A stretch of DNA of 64,000 bases from Luteimonas sp. FCS-9 (GCF_001014645.1 NZ_LASZ01000009.1:62001-126000), one strand, 5' to 3'; positions 1 to 10,400 are shown, counted from the stretch's first letter. The notes: generated by a model from the sequence alone, not told the origin. Made by a program: numbers and translations.

Positions 1-117
1 ACGAATACGAGCGGAGTGATGGAGCTGGTGGGGAGCGTCATGGGAACAGCGGTCGCTGGAAAGCCCCATTCTACAGGCTGCGGCGGCGCAGCGCCGGCGC
101 AAGGGGCCCGGACGTGC

Positions 118-143
118 GAACGCCCCGGCGGGCCGGGGCGTTC
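118..143 (-). terminator. Strong GC hairpin downstream of the small secreted-protein gene
   Basis: Two perfectly complementary 12-base arms, GAACGCCCCGGC (118-129) and GCCGGGGCGTTC (132-143), face each other across two bases. The hairpin lies 32 bases beyond the stop of the minus-strand gene ending at 176, where a terminator is expected. There is no T-run, so it may be Rho-assisted or serve a gene to the left of the window. I see no other feature in 1-117. Confidence 0.5.
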
Positions 144-175
144 GGGCGGGTCGGCGGGCGACGGCCCGCCACGGG

Positions 176-475
176 TCATCCCGGATCGTCGTCCTGGTCG
201 GTGGTGCGCTCGGCCTGGGCCTCGGCAGCTGCCGCCTCGGCCTCGGCCTGCGCATCCTGCGCCTCGTTGACCGCATCGGCCGCGTAGGTCTCGGCCGCCG
301 CGCTCTCGGCCGCCTGGGCCGCCGCCTCGGCGGTCTGCGCATCCTGCTCGGCTTGCTGCGCCGCAGCTTCCGCCTGGCGGACCTGCTGCTGGACATCCTG
401 GGCGTCCTGCGCAAACGCAGGGGCGGCGAAGGCCGTGGCGACGACGGCGGCGAACAGCACGGTGCGGGTCTTCAT
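176..475 (-). CDS. Small secreted Ala/Glu/Gln-rich coiled-coil protein
   Basis: The predicted 99-residue protein starts with a typical Sec signal peptide (MKTRT, then a hydrophobic stretch ending AAPAFA before QDAQ). The rest is almost only Ala, Glu, Gln and Asp in roughly heptad spacing, ending in an acidic tail (TTDQDDDPG). That predicts a soluble, acidic, helical or coiled-coil periplasmic protein. The reading frame stays open upstream, but the ATG at 475 is preferred because it begins the signal peptide and follows a GGAG-type site. I do not recognise a named family. Low-complexity secreted proteins of this kind occur in xanthomonads, often without a known role. It is transcribed divergently from parE. 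Confidence 0.7.
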   Translation of the reverse strand: MKTRTVLFAAVVATAFAAPAFAQDAQDVQQQVRQAEAAAQQAEQDAQTAEAAAQAAESAAAETYAADAVNEAQDAQAEAEAAAAEAQAERTTDQDDDPG

Positions 476-758
476 AAGGCGGATCTCCGTCTGCGGGACT
501 GGTCCCGGATGCATACCTCGATGGTCGGATGCGCCGGCGTCGCGGCGCGATGTGCCACGGACGTGGCGACGGATCCACCGTAGCCACGCCCAACCGGCCC
601 CGGACTGAACAACCGGCGCCTTACGTCCCATGCACTCAGGCTTAACGCAACCGGAACCGGTTACATCGCGCCGCGCCGCGCTTTCCCGCATCCGGCGCGC
701 GGGATCGGCACAGGCGCAATTCCATTACCATGCGCCGACCTCCCCGCAGCATCGCCGC

Positions 759-2648
759 ATGAACAACCGCTACAACGCCGCCGACATCGAAGTGCTTTCT
801 GGCCTGGACCCGGTCAAGCGCCGCCCCGGCATGTACACCGACACCGCGCGCCCGAACCACCTGGCGCAGGAGGTCATCGACAATGCCGTCGACGAGGCGC
901 TGGCCGGCCATGCCCGCGGCATCGAGGTCCGGCTGTACGCCGACGGCAGCTGCGAGGTCGCCGACGACGGTCGCGGCATGCCGGTGGACATCCATCCCGA
1001 GGAGAAGATCCCCGGCGTCGAACTGATCCTCACGCGGCTGCACGCCGGCGGCAAGTTCAACAACCGCAACTACACCTTCAGCGGCGGCCTGCACGGCGTC
1101 GGCGTGAGCGTGGTCAACGCGCTCTCGACGCTGGTCGAGGTGCACATCAAGCGCGAGGGCAGCGAGCACCGCATCACCTTCCGCGACGGCGACCGCGCCA
1201 CGCCGCTGGAAGTGGTCGGCAGCGTCGGCCGCAAGAACACCGGCACGCGCGTGCGCTTCTGGCCCGATCCGAAGTACTTCGACTCGCCGAAGTTCAGCGT
1301 ACGGGCGCTGCGCCACCTGCTGCGCGCCAAGGCGGTGCTGTGCCCGGGCTTGCGCGTCACCTTGCACGACGAGGCCAGCGGCGAGCGCGACGAGTGGTAC
1401 TACGAGGACGGCCTGCGCGACTACCTGCGCGGCGCGCTCGAGGGACGCGAACTGCTGCCGCCCGAGCTGTTCGTCGGCGGGCTGGGCCGGGAGACCGAGA
1501 CCGTCGACTGGGCGGTCGCGTGGCTGCCCGAGGGCGAACTGGTGCAGGAGAGCTACGTCAACCTGATCCCGACCGCCCAGCACGGCACCCACGTCAACGG
1601 CCTGCGTACCGGCTTCACCGATGCGCTGCGCGAGTTCTGCGACTTCCGCAGCCTGTTGCCGCGCGGGGTCAAGCTCGCGCCCGAGGATGTCTGGGACCGC
1701 GTCGCGTTCGTGCTGTCGCTGAAGATGACCGACCCGCAGTTCAGCGGCCAGACCAAGGAGCGGCTGTCGTCGCGCCAGGCGGCGGGCTTCGTCGAGGGCG
1801 CCGCGCACGACGCGTTCTCGCTGTGGCTCAACCAGCATGTCGAGCTCGGCGAGCGGATTGCGCAGTTGGCGATCGAGCGCGCCAGCGCGCGGCTGAAGAC
1901 CGAGAAGCAGATCGTCCGCAAGAAGGTCACCCAGGGCCCCGCCCTGCCCGGCAAGCTCGCCGACTGCATCAGCCAGGATCTGTCGCGCACCGAGCTGTTC
2001 CTGGTCGAGGGCGATTCGGCCGGCGGCAGCGCCAAGCAGGCGCGCGACAAGGATTTCCAGGCGATCCTGCCGTTGCGCGGCAAGATCCTCAACACCTGGG
2101 AAGTGGCCAGCACCACGGTGCTCGGCTCCGAAGAAGTGCACAACCTCGCGGTCGCGATCGGCTGCGACCCGGGCAAGGACGAGATCGCCGGGCTGCGCTA
2201 CGGCAAGGTCGTGATCCTGGCCGACGCCGACTCCGACGGCCTGCACATCGCCACGCTGCTCAGCGCGCTGTTCCTGCGGCATTTCCCGGCGCTGGTCGCG
2301 GCCGGCCACGTGTTCGTCGCGATGCCGCCGCTGTTCCGCGTCGACGTTGGCAAGCAGGTGTTCTACGCGCTCGACGAGGAAGAGAAGCGCCTGCTGCTGG
2401 AGAAGATCGCGCGCGAGAAGCTCAAGAGCCAGGTCAACGTCACCCGCTTCAAGGGCCTGGGCGAGATGAACCCCTCGCAGCTGCGCGAATCGGCGATCCA
2501 TCCCGACACCCGCCGCCTGGTCCAGCTGACCGTCGACGACGACCTGCAGACGCGCTCGCTGATCGACATGCTGCTGGCGAAGAAGCGGGCCGGGGATCGG
2601 AAGGCGTGGCTGGAAACCAAGGGCGATCTGGCAACGCTGGAAGTCTGA
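759..2648 (+). CDS. parE: DNA topoisomerase IV subunit B (ParE)
   Basis: This is the 629-residue ATPase subunit of topoisomerase IV, which with ParC decatenates daughter chromosomes. The N-terminus carries the GHKL ATPase signatures (EVIDNAVDEALAG, then DDGRGMPVD). A TOPRIM segment follows with EGDSAGGSAKQARD and DADSDGLHI, and the C-terminal part has FKGLGEMNP. Length and order match gammaproteobacterial ParE. The frame is open back to 630, but family members begin close to NNRYNAADIEVLSGLDPVK, so the ATG at 759 is chosen. It stands alone here, with parC not in the window. Confidence 0.97.
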   Translation: MNNRYNAADIEVLSGLDPVKRRPGMYTDTARPNHLAQEVIDNAVDEALAGHARGIEVRLYADGSCEVADDGRGMPVDIHPEEKIPGVELILTRLHAGGKFNNRNYTFSGGLHGVGVSVVNALSTLVEVHIKREGSEHRITFRDGDRATPLEVVGSVGRKNTGTRVRFWPDPKYFDSPKFSVRALRHLLRAKAVLCPGLRVTLHDEASGERDEWYYEDGLRDYLRGALEGRELLPPELFVGGLGRETETVDWAVAWLPEGELVQESYVNLIPTAQHGTHVNGLRTGFTDALREFCDFRSLLPRGVKLAPEDVWDRVAFVLSLKMTDPQFSGQTKERLSSRQAAGFVEGAAHDAFSLWLNQHVELGERIAQLAIERASARLKTEKQIVRKKVTQGPALPGKLADCISQDLSRTELFLVEGDSAGGSAKQARDKDFQAILPLRGKILNTWEVASTTVLGSEEVHNLAVAIGCDPGKDEIAGLRYGKVVILADADSDGLHIATLLSALFLRHFPALVAAGHVFVAMPPLFRVDVGKQVFYALDEEEKRLLLEKIAREKLKSQVNVTRFKGLGEMNPSQLRESAIHPDTRRLVQLTVDDDLQTRSLIDMLLAKKRAGDRKAWLETKGDLATLEV

Positions 2649-2697
2649 CGGCCACCCATCGGACATGCCGCATGCCTAGGCGGGTCGTAGCGCCACG

Positions 2698-3624
2698 GTG
2701 GTCCCGGTGATCGCCCACACCGTCCCGGTGCTGCTGCTGGTGCTGCTCGGCGTCTGGCTGCGCCGCGCGCCGCGTACGCCCGAGGGCTTCTTCCCGGCGA
2801 TCGAATGGTTCACGTTCTACGTCGCGTTCCCGGCATTGCTGTTCGTCAACACCGCGCAACTGGACGTCTCCGGCGCCCAGCTGCGCGACCTGACCGCGGC
2901 CACGCTGCTGCCGACGCTGCTGTTCGCCGCCGCCGTCGCGCTGGTGCTGCCATTGGCCCGTGGCCTGCCCGATGCCAGCCGGTCCTCGGTGATCCAGGGC
3001 GCGACCCGGCCGAGCACCTACTTCGGCCTGTCGGTCGCCGCGCTCGTGTTCGAGCGCGAGACCGCCGCGCTGGTGATGCTGGCACTGGCGATCTGCCTGC
3101 CGGCGGTCAACGTGATCGCGGTGGTGGCGCTGACCCGCTGGAGCGGGCGGCCGGCCGGTCCGGGGCGGATCGCGCGCGCCCTGGCGGGCAATCCGATCAT
3201 CGTCGCGACCGCCGCCGGTGCGGCGGTCAACCTGTCCGGGCTGCCGCTGCCGGGCGCACTTGTCCACGCCCTGGATATCCTGGGCGCCGCCGCGCTCGCG
3301 CTCGGCCTGGTCTGCGTCGGCGGCGGCCTGGTGTTCGACTGGTCGGCGTCGCGGCCGGCGGCGCTGGCCGCGACCTCGGCGCTCAAGCTGCTGGCGCTGC
3401 CCCTGGTCGCGGTGTCCGCCTGCCGCCTGCTCGGCGCCAGCGAGGCGGTGACCGCGGCCAGCTGCTTCTATGCCGCGCTGCCGACGGCGTCCAATGCCTA
3501 CATCATGGCGCGCCAGATGGGCGGCGACGCGCCGCTGATGGCCGCGCTGATCACGCTGCAGACCCTGCTGGCGGTGGTCACGGTGCCGCTGGCGATGCGA
3601 CTGCCGGCCTGGTTCGCGGGCTGA
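2698..3624 (+). CDS. AEC-family (auxin efflux carrier) permease
   Basis: This 308-residue membrane protein has about ten hydrophobic segments arranged as two five-helix halves, typical of the AEC/BART permeases (Pfam Mem_trans). The conserved TM regions include FTFYVAFPALLF near the start and a C-terminal segment with CFYAALPTASNAYIMARQMGGD, a hallmark of the family. Bacterial members export or import small organic acids or amino acids, and the substrate cannot be read from sequence. The start is a GTG at 2698, 49 bases after parE. It converges on the mdtD-like gene with only 14 bases between stops. Confidence 0.88.
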   Translation: MVPVIAHTVPVLLLVLLGVWLRRAPRTPEGFFPAIEWFTFYVAFPALLFVNTAQLDVSGAQLRDLTAATLLPTLLFAAAVALVLPLARGLPDASRSSVIQGATRPSTYFGLSVAALVFERETAALVMLALAICLPAVNVIAVVALTRWSGRPAGPGRIARALAGNPIIVATAAGAAVNLSGLPLPGALVHALDILGAAALALGLVCVGGGLVFDWSASRPAALAATSALKLLALPLVAVSACRLLGASEAVTAASCFYAALPTASNAYIMARQMGGDAPLMAALITLQTLLAVVTVPLAMRLPAWFAG

Positions 3625-3638
3625 CCCGCAGGGGCGGC

Positions 3639-5048
3639 TCAGCCCTGCTCGGCCTGCCCGACGGCCTGCTCGGGAATGCGCCGCGTGCGCCCGAGCTGGG
3701 CGAAGATCCCCGCCGACACCAGGGTCAGCACACCGACGCAGACGAACGTCCAGCGGAACGCCGCGATGACCGGCTCGCCGCCGCCCGACTCGCCGAACGC
3801 GGCCAGCAGTCCGCCGGCGGTCGCGACCCCGAGGCTCATCGCGAGCATCATCACCATCGACAGCAGGCCGTTGCCCGCGCTGGCGTGCTCGCCGTCGAGG
3901 TCGCGCAACGTCAGCGTGTTCATCGCAGTGAACTGCAGCGAGTTGACCGCGCCGAAGCACGCGAACTGGACGATCTGCAGCCACAACGGCTGGCCCGGCT
4001 GGACCAGCGCGAAGCTCGCCATCGCAAGGCCCGTCAGCACGGTGTTGACGACCAGCACGCGGCGGTAGCCGAAGCGCTGCACCAGCGGCACCACGATGCG
4101 CTTGGAGAACATGCCCGCGACCACGACCGGGATCATCATCATGCCCGCGCGCGCCGGCGCCACGCCCAGTCCGACCTGCAGCAGCAGCGGGATCAGGTAC
4201 GGCATGCCGCCGCTGCCCAGTCGCGCGAACAGGTTGCCGAGCACGCCGACGCTGAAGCTGCGCACGCGGAACAGCGACAGCGGGAACAGCGGCGCCGCCG
4301 TACGCGCGGCATGCAGCCAGTAGGCGACCAGCGCGCCGAGGCCGGCGACCAGCAGCACCACCAGCGCCGCGCCGTGGGCGGCGTGACCCGACAGCGCGTC
4401 GACCGACAGCGACACCGCCGCCATGCCGAACGCCAGCAGGCAGTAGCCGAGCAGGTCGAAGCGCGAGACCGCCGCACGCAGGTCGGGCATCAGCCGCAGC
4501 GTGGCGAGTGCGCCGGCGATGCCCAGCGGCAGGTTGATCAGGAAGATCCAGTGCCAGCTCGCGACCTCGACCAGCCAGCCACCGAGCGAAGGGCCGATCA
4601 GCGGACCGATCAGCCCCGGCACGGTGACGAAGGTCATCGCGGCGAGGAACTCGGTGCGCGGCACCGCGCGCAGCACCGCGAGCCGGCCGATCGGCAGCAG
4701 CATCGCGCCGCCCACGCCCTGCAGCACGCGCGCGGCGACCAGCGCCTGCAGCGTCTGCGACAGCGCGCAGGCGAGCGAGCCGGCGGTGAACACGACGATC
4801 GCGGCCAGGAACACGCGCCGGGTGCCGAAGCGGTCGGCCAGCCAGCCCGAGGCCGGGATCAGCACCGCGACGGTCAGCGCGTAGGCCACGACCACCGCCT
4901 GCATCCGCAGCGGCGACTGGTCGAGGCTGGCGGCCATCGCGGGCAGCGCGGTGTTGACGATCGTGGTGTCCAGCATCTGCATGAACACCGCGGCCGCGAC
5001 CAGCCACAGCATCGGCCGGTGGGGGCGCAAAGCTTCGGACTGGCTCAT
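3639..5048 (-). CDS. mdtD: MdtD-like DHA2 multidrug MFS exporter
   Basis: The 469-residue protein belongs to the 14-helix DHA2 drug:proton antiporters. It closely follows E. coli MdtD in length and motifs: FMQMLDTTIVNTALPAMA in the first helix, LTVAVLIPASGWLADRFG in the 2-3 loop, LQGVGGAMLLPIGRL, and ASWHWIFLINLPLG. Family function is proton-driven efflux of lipophilic compounds, and the substrate here is unknown. No MdtABC pump genes are adjacent, unlike the E. coli operon. The start at 5048 (MSQSEALRP) is the ATG just ahead of the first helix. An in-frame upstream ATG (MLAG) is possible. Confidence 0.9.
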   Translation of the reverse strand: MSQSEALRPHRPMLWLVAAAVFMQMLDTTIVNTALPAMAASLDQSPLRMQAVVVAYALTVAVLIPASGWLADRFGTRRVFLAAIVVFTAGSLACALSQTLQALVAARVLQGVGGAMLLPIGRLAVLRAVPRTEFLAAMTFVTVPGLIGPLIGPSLGGWLVEVASWHWIFLINLPLGIAGALATLRLMPDLRAAVSRFDLLGYCLLAFGMAAVSLSVDALSGHAAHGAALVVLLVAGLGALVAYWLHAARTAAPLFPLSLFRVRSFSVGVLGNLFARLGSGGMPYLIPLLLQVGLGVAPARAGMMMIPVVVAGMFSKRIVVPLVQRFGYRRVLVVNTVLTGLAMASFALVQPGQPLWLQIVQFACFGAVNSLQFTAMNTLTLRDLDGEHASAGNGLLSMVMMLAMSLGVATAGGLLAAFGESGGGEPVIAAFRWTFVCVGVLTLVSAGIFAQLGRTRRIPEQAVGQAEQG

Positions 5049-5091
5049 GCCGGCCAGCATGCCGTCAACGCCGTCATGGCACCGCCAAGCG

Positions 5092-5895
5092 TCACCCGGT
5101 CCGGCTGCCCCGCGCGTGCGCGATCGCGGTTTCGAGCAGTCGGCGCAGCAGCGGCTGCAGCGCCTCGGCCCGCGCCGGATCCCAGTCGAAGCCGGCCTCG
5201 TCCATGTAGCAGCGCTGGCTGATCTCCAGCTGCACCGCCTCGATGCCGTCTTCGGGCGCGGCGTAGTGGCGGGTGATGTGGCCGCCGCGGAAGCGCCCGT
5301 TCGCGACCCAGCCGTAGTCGGCCTGGTCGGCGAGCAGCGTCGAGATCCGCGCCTCCAGCGCCAGCGTGCAGCTGGTGCCGCCGGCCGTGCCGAGGTTGAG
5401 GTCTGGCAGCCGGCCCTCGAACAGGAACGGCAGCGTGCCGCGGATCGAATGCCCCTCCCACAGCACGACGCGCCGGTGCCGGGCGCGCAGGCGGTCGAGC
5501 TCGTCGCGCAGCGCCGCGTGGTAGGGCCGCCAGTAGCGGTCGACCCGCGCCGCGATCTCGGCCGCATCCGGCGCCGCGCCGTCCAGGTAGACCGGCCCGC
5601 CGTCGAAGCGCACCCGCGGGCAGAGCCCGGTGGTGTTCTGCCCGGGATACAGCGAGGCGTCGTCCTCGGGGCGGTTGAGGTCGATCACGTAGCGCGAGTA
5701 GCGCGGTACCAGCACCGAGGCGCCGAGCGCGCGCGCGAACGCGTACAGCCGCGAGACATGCCAGTCGGTGTCGGGCACGGCCCGGGCCTCGGGCGTGAGC
5801 CGCTGCGCGATGTCGTCCGGCAGCCGGGTGCCGTCGTGCGGCAGGCTGACCAGCAGCGGCGCGGTGCCGCGATGGAGTTCGAGGATGTCGGCCAT
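5092..5895 (-). CDS. hutG: N-formylglutamate deformylase (HutG type)
   Basis: The 267-residue enzyme matches N-formylglutamate amidohydrolases, which release formate and glutamate in the last step of one histidine-degradation branch. Visible family features are SLPHDGTRLPDD near the N-terminus (metal-ligand His), DTDWHVSRLY, YVIDLNR, LWEGHSIRG and QLEISQRCYMDE. The ATG at 5895 is chosen because homologues begin with a short MADILELHRG-like stretch. The frame runs on upstream, but that part reads as an unrelated relic. No other hut genes are in the window, so it is either an orphan or sits beside a lost cluster. Confidence 0.9.
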   Translation of the reverse strand: MADILELHRGTAPLLVSLPHDGTRLPDDIAQRLTPEARAVPDTDWHVSRLYAFARALGASVLVPRYSRYVIDLNRPEDDASLYPGQNTTGLCPRVRFDGGPVYLDGAAPDAAEIAARVDRYWRPYHAALRDELDRLRARHRRVVLWEGHSIRGTLPFLFEGRLPDLNLGTAGGTSCTLALEARISTLLADQADYGWVANGRFRGGHITRHYAAPEDGIEAVQLEISQRCYMDEAGFDWDPARAEALQPLLRRLLETAIAHARGSRTG

Positions 5896-5934
5896 GCCCC
5901 ATTGTAGGCCGCTCCCCGCGGGCGGCGTCCGGCG

Positions 5935-6084
5935 GCAGGTCCACCGACCATCCCCCTGCACCGAGCGGCCCAGCGCGTCGTACAGGCCGCGGTCGTAGAA
6001 CGGCCAGTGGCCGTCGGTGCGGTCCAGCAGCGGGCGGCGGGCGGCGATGTTGTTGACCGACAGCAGCATCCCGGAGCGGTCGCC
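5935..6084 (-). pseudogene. Relic of a TonB-dependent receptor C-terminus
   Basis: Read on the minus strand in the same frame as hutG, this stretch gives about 50 residues that look like the last two beta-strands of a TonB-dependent receptor: LLSVNNIAARRPLLDRTDG, then HWPFYDRGLYDALGR, then a degraded end (SVQGDGRWTC) where a terminal aromatic would be expected. The typical receptor ending is a variant of NRRPP...FYD..YDALGR.....YRF. There is no barrel upstream. The assignment rests on pattern memory and is tentative. The rest of 5896-6393 shows no other gene. Confidence 0.45.
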
Positions 6085-6233
6085 GAAGCGCGGACGACGG
6101 ACGACGCCGGCGCGGGTACGGCGCCGCGGTACAGGATCGCGTCGCACCTGTCGCCACGCCGCGGCACCACCGGACGGTCCGGCAGACCGCGAATGATCGG
6201 GCGATGCGGCCGCTCGGCGACGCCCGGATTCGA

Positions 6234-6389
6234 TTAAATCGTTAAAAACCATTGCCAGCATGGCACTGCGACATGCTTTCGCGCGCCCGACCCGCGTCTA
6301 TACGGCTCTGCACGGCCACCCGGTGTTGCGGCGCGGTTTGCCAAGCGCACGGTTCTTCTGCACGATCGGCCCCACCCTTAAAACGATCC
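6234..6389 (+). promoter_or_regulatory. Candidate LacI operators upstream of the mannosidase operon
   Basis: Two AT-rich islands stand out in otherwise GC-rich DNA: TTAAATCGTTAA at 6234-6245 and TTAAAACGATCC at 6378-6389, the latter ending four bases before the regulator's start codon. Both contain AACGAT in opposite orientations, a core common in LacI-family operators. They are plausible autoregulatory sites for the LacI protein, but the dyad symmetry is imperfect. Confidence 0.3.
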
Positions 6390-6393
6390 AGCC

Positions 6394-7488
6394 ATGACCC
6401 GACCCGAACCGCGCCGACGGGTGACCCTGGCCGACATCGCACGCGCCTGCGGTGTGTCGCCGGCGACGGTCTCGCTGGTGCTCGGCGGCAGCCCGGTCGT
6501 CGCCGCGCAGACCCGACGCCGTGTGGAAGCCGAAATCCGCCGCCAGGGCTACGTCTACAACCGCAGCGCGGCGAACCTGCGCCGCAAGATCTCCACCAGC
6601 GTCGCACTCGTCGTCAACGACCTGTCCAACCCGTTCGTCGCGGAGTTCGCCGCGGGCGTCGACGAAGCGCTGGCCGCTGCCGGCTGCGTGATGCTGCTGG
6701 GCAGCAGCGGCGAGTCGGTGGAGCGCCAGCGCGCGGTGCTGGCGTCGCTGGTCGAGCATGGACCGGCGGGCGTGATCCTGACGCCTGCCGACGGCACCCG
6801 CGCCGACGACCTGCGTCCCGTCGTCGGGCTGCACACGCCGCTGCTGCTGTTCAACCGCGAGGTCGCCGACGGCGACTGGGACTACCTGGGTGCCGACAAC
6901 GCCGCCGGCGCGCGACTGGCGACCGAGCACCTGCTCGCCCAGGGCCACCGGCGCATCGCGTTCTTCGGCGGCAGCCGCACCTCGAGCTCGTTCCGCCAGC
7001 GCGCGGACGGCTATCGCACCGCGCTCGCCGACGCCGGCGTGACGCCCGAGCCGCAGTGGGTCGTCGAATGCCCGCCGACCCGGGTCGCCGCGAGCCTGGC
7101 GACGTCGGCGCTGTTCGCGCGCGACCCGGCGCCCACGGCCGTGGTCGCCTACAACGACGGCGTCGCGTTCGGGCTGATGATGGGCCTGCGCGCGCGCAAT
7201 ATCGCGCCCGGTCGGGACTTCGCGATCACCGGCTTCGACGACACGCCCGAGGCCTGCGCACAGGTGCCGGCACTGACGACGCTGGCCACCGCGCCGCGCG
7301 CGCTCGGCCGCCAGGCGGTGGACATCGTGCTCGCGCGCGGTCGTGCGCCCGATGCCCCGCAGCGCACGACGATCGCGGCGGTGCACCTGGTCGAGCGCGA
7401 CAGCTCGTTGACCTACGCGCACGCGCCCGACGACCGCGGCACGCGCACGTCCGCACCGCGCCCTCGCGACAGGAGCGAACCGGCATGA
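6394..7488 (+). CDS. LacI-family transcriptional regulator
   Basis: This is a 364-residue repressor-type regulator. Residues 10-30 form the LacI helix-turn-helix (TLADIARACGVSPATVSLVL), followed by the hinge and a periplasmic-binding-like sugar domain (VALVVNDLSNPFVAEFAAGV, then FNREVADGDWDYLGADN and TGFDDTPEACAQVPALTTL). It overlaps the next gene by four bases (ATGA), so it is likely translationally coupled to the GH92 mannosidase. It probably responds to a mannoside-derived sugar and controls this operon. The effector is inferred from context only. The C-terminal tail of about 20 residues is poorly ordered and rich in Arg/Pro. Confidence 0.92.
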   Translation: MTRPEPRRRVTLADIARACGVSPATVSLVLGGSPVVAAQTRRRVEAEIRRQGYVYNRSAANLRRKISTSVALVVNDLSNPFVAEFAAGVDEALAAAGCVMLLGSSGESVERQRAVLASLVEHGPAGVILTPADGTRADDLRPVVGLHTPLLLFNREVADGDWDYLGADNAAGARLATEHLLAQGHRRIAFFGGSRTSSSFRQRADGYRTALADAGVTPEPQWVVECPPTRVAASLATSALFARDPAPTAVVAYNDGVAFGLMMGLRARNIAPGRDFAITGFDDTPEACAQVPALTTLATAPRALGRQAVDIVLARGRAPDAPQRTTIAAVHLVERDSSLTYAHAPDDRGTRTSAPRPRDRSEPA

Positions 7489-10400
7489 CCCGCAACCCCG
7501 TCCCTCGCGTGTTGGGGACCTGCGCGCTCGTCGCCGCGTTCGCGCTGCCGGCGCAGGCACGCGACACCGGCTTCGCCAGTTCGTTCGAGCGCGGGCAGCC
7601 GCAGCCGGCGGCGTCGGCCGAGGCCCGCATCGACGTGCGCGTGGGCGACGGCCCCGAGGCGCCGTACGCCGCGCGCGCGGGCGCCGGCTACAGCGGCCTG
7701 CACGCGCTGCGCTACGTGGCCGCGGCGCCGGGCCGTCGCCGGCTGTTCGACGTCGACGTGACCGTCGAGGCCGACACCGAACTGTCGTGGCTGGCGCTGC
7801 CGGAGATCATCGACGGCGACACCACGGCCTCGACCTGGGTGTCGCTGGACCTGGTGTTCGACGACGGCAGCCGGCTGTCGGCCAGCGACGCGCGCGACCA
7901 GCACGGCGTCGCGCTCGGCGCGCATGCGCAGGGCGCGTCGAAATCGCTGTACCCGCAGCAATGGGCGCGCAAGGCGGTGCGCCTGGGCGACGTGCCGGCG
8001 CTGCACGGCCGGCGCGTGGTCGCGATCGAGCTCGATGTGCAACCGCCCGACGGCGTACCGGCACGCGGCTGGATCGACGACGTCGCGCTGGCACGGGTCG
8101 CGCGCACGGTGCCGGCGCATCCCAGCGACTGGGTGCTCACGACCCGCGGCACCCAGTCCAATGGCCGTTTCTCGCGCGGCAACAACATCCCGGCGACCGC
8201 GGTGCCGCATGGCTTCAACTTCTGGACGCCGGTGACCGACGCCGGCGTGCTGAACTGGCTCTACCGCTGGAACGAGCACAACGATGCGGCCAACCGCCCA
8301 CGGCTGCAGGCGCTGGCGCTCAGCCACCAGACCAGCCCGTGGATGGGCGACCGCCAGACCTTCCAGGTCATGCCGTCGTCGGCGCGCGGCGTGCCCGACG
8401 CCGACCGCATCGCGCGGTCGTTGCCGTTCGCGCGCGAGACCGAGACCGCGCGCCCGCACCTGTACCGCGTGCGCTTCGACAACGGTATCGAGACGGCGCT
8501 CGCACCGACCGACCATGCGGCGGTCTTCGAGTTCGCGTTCCCGGAAGGCGGCGACGCGAACCTGCTGTTCGACAACGTCGACGACCGCGGCGGCCTGCAG
8601 CTCGACCCCGCCACCGGCACGCTGGCCGGCCACACCGACGTGCGCAGCGGGCTGTCGACCGGCGCGACGCGCATGTTCGTGGTCGCGCGCTTCGACAGGC
8701 CGTGGCGCAACAGCGGCACGATCGACACCGGCCGGCCGACCGGCTACGTCAAGTTCGACGTCGACGCCACGCGTACCGTCCGCATGCACGTCGCGACCTC
8801 GCTGATCTCGATCGAGCAGGCCTGGCACAACCTCGCGCTGGAGATCGCCGAGGCCGACACCGTCGCCAGCGTCTCCGAACGTGCCCGCGGACAGTGGGAC
8901 GCACTGCTGGGACGGATCGAGGTCGACGGCGCCAGCGACGACCAGCGCACCACGCTCTACTCCAACCTCTACCGACTGTTCCTGTACCCCAACAGCGGCG
9001 CCGAGAACGCCGGCACCGCCGCGCGGCCCGACTGGCGCTACGCCAGCCAGATGAGCAGCGCCGACGACAACGCGCAGGGCAATGCGCAGCGCAGCTTCGC
9101 GCCGGTGCGCGACGGCCGGATCGTCGTCAACAACGGCCTGTGGGACACCTTCCGCACTGCGTGGCCGGCCTACACGCTGTTCGCGGCCGACGAGGCCGGC
9201 GGACTCGTCGACGGCTTCCTCGAGCAGTACCGGGCCGGTGGCTGGCTGGCGCGCTGGTCCTCGCCCGGCTACGCCGACCTGATGGTCGGCACCAGCACGG
9301 ACGTCGCCTTCGCCGATGCCTGGCGCAAGGGCGTGAGCGGCTTCGACCCGGTGCTGGCCTACGAGGCGGCGCGCAAGAACGCGACGGTCGTGCCGCCCAG
9401 CCGCCACGTCGGCCGCAAAGGCATGGCCGAAGCGACGTTCCGCGGCTACGCCGACACCCGCGTGCCGGAGGGCATGTCGTGGACGATGGAGGGCGCGCTC
9501 AACGACTTCGGCATCGCCGGCATGGCGCAGGCGCTGGCCGAGCGCGCCGACACGCCACAGGCCCGACGCCGCTACGACGAGGAGGCCGAGTACTTCCGCT
9601 ACCGTGCGGCGGCCTACGCGCAGCTGTTCGACCGGCAGGCCGGCTTCTTCCAGGGCCGCGACGCCGAGGGCGCCTGGCGGGTGCCGTCCGCGCAGTACGA
9701 CCCGCGGGTGTGGGGCCACGACTACACCGAATCCAACGGCTGGACGTTCGCGTTCACCGCGCCGCACGACGGCAACGGCCTGGCCGCACTCTACGGCGGC
9801 CGCGAAGCGCTGGCGGCCAAGCTCGATGCGTTCTTCGCCACGCCCGAAACGGCGGACCCGGCGCTGGTCGGCGCCTATGGCGGCGTGATCCACGAGATGA
9901 CCGAGGCGCGCGACGTGCGCATGGGCATGTACGCGCACAGCAACCAGCCCGCGCACCACATCCCGTGGATGTACCTGTACGCCGGCCAGCCGTGGAAGAC
10001 CCAGCGCATCGTGCGCGAGGCGCTGGCGCGGCTGTACCTGGGCAGCGAGATCGGCCAGGGCTACCCGGGCGACGAGGACAACGGCGAGATGTCGGCCTGG
10101 TACCTGTTCGCGGCGCTGGGCCTGTATCCGCTGCGCATGGGCGCGCCCGAATATGTGATCGGCTCGCCGCTGTTCGAGCACGCGCGCGTGCGGCTGGGCG
10201 AAGGCCGGACGCTGGAGGTGCGCGCGATCGACCACGCGCCGCGCAACGTCTACGTGCAGTCGCTGACCGTGAACGGCCGACCGTGGCATCGCAGCTGGAT
10301 CCCGCACGAGATCGTCGCGGCCGGTGCCACGCTGGAGTTCCGCATGGGACCCGAGCCCTCGACCTGGGGCAGCCGCCCCGAGGATGCGCCGCCGTCGCTG

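Noticed and set aside
1-270. A short plus-strand frame (16-270) at the left edge
   Set aside because: Its product is Gly/Arg/Pro-rich with no motif, and it runs through a terminator hairpin and into the small secreted gene's 3' end.
630-758. Extending ParE upstream to the first in-frame ATG at 630
   Set aside because: The added 43 residues have no ParE similarity. Homologues begin at the NNRYNAADIEVL segment.
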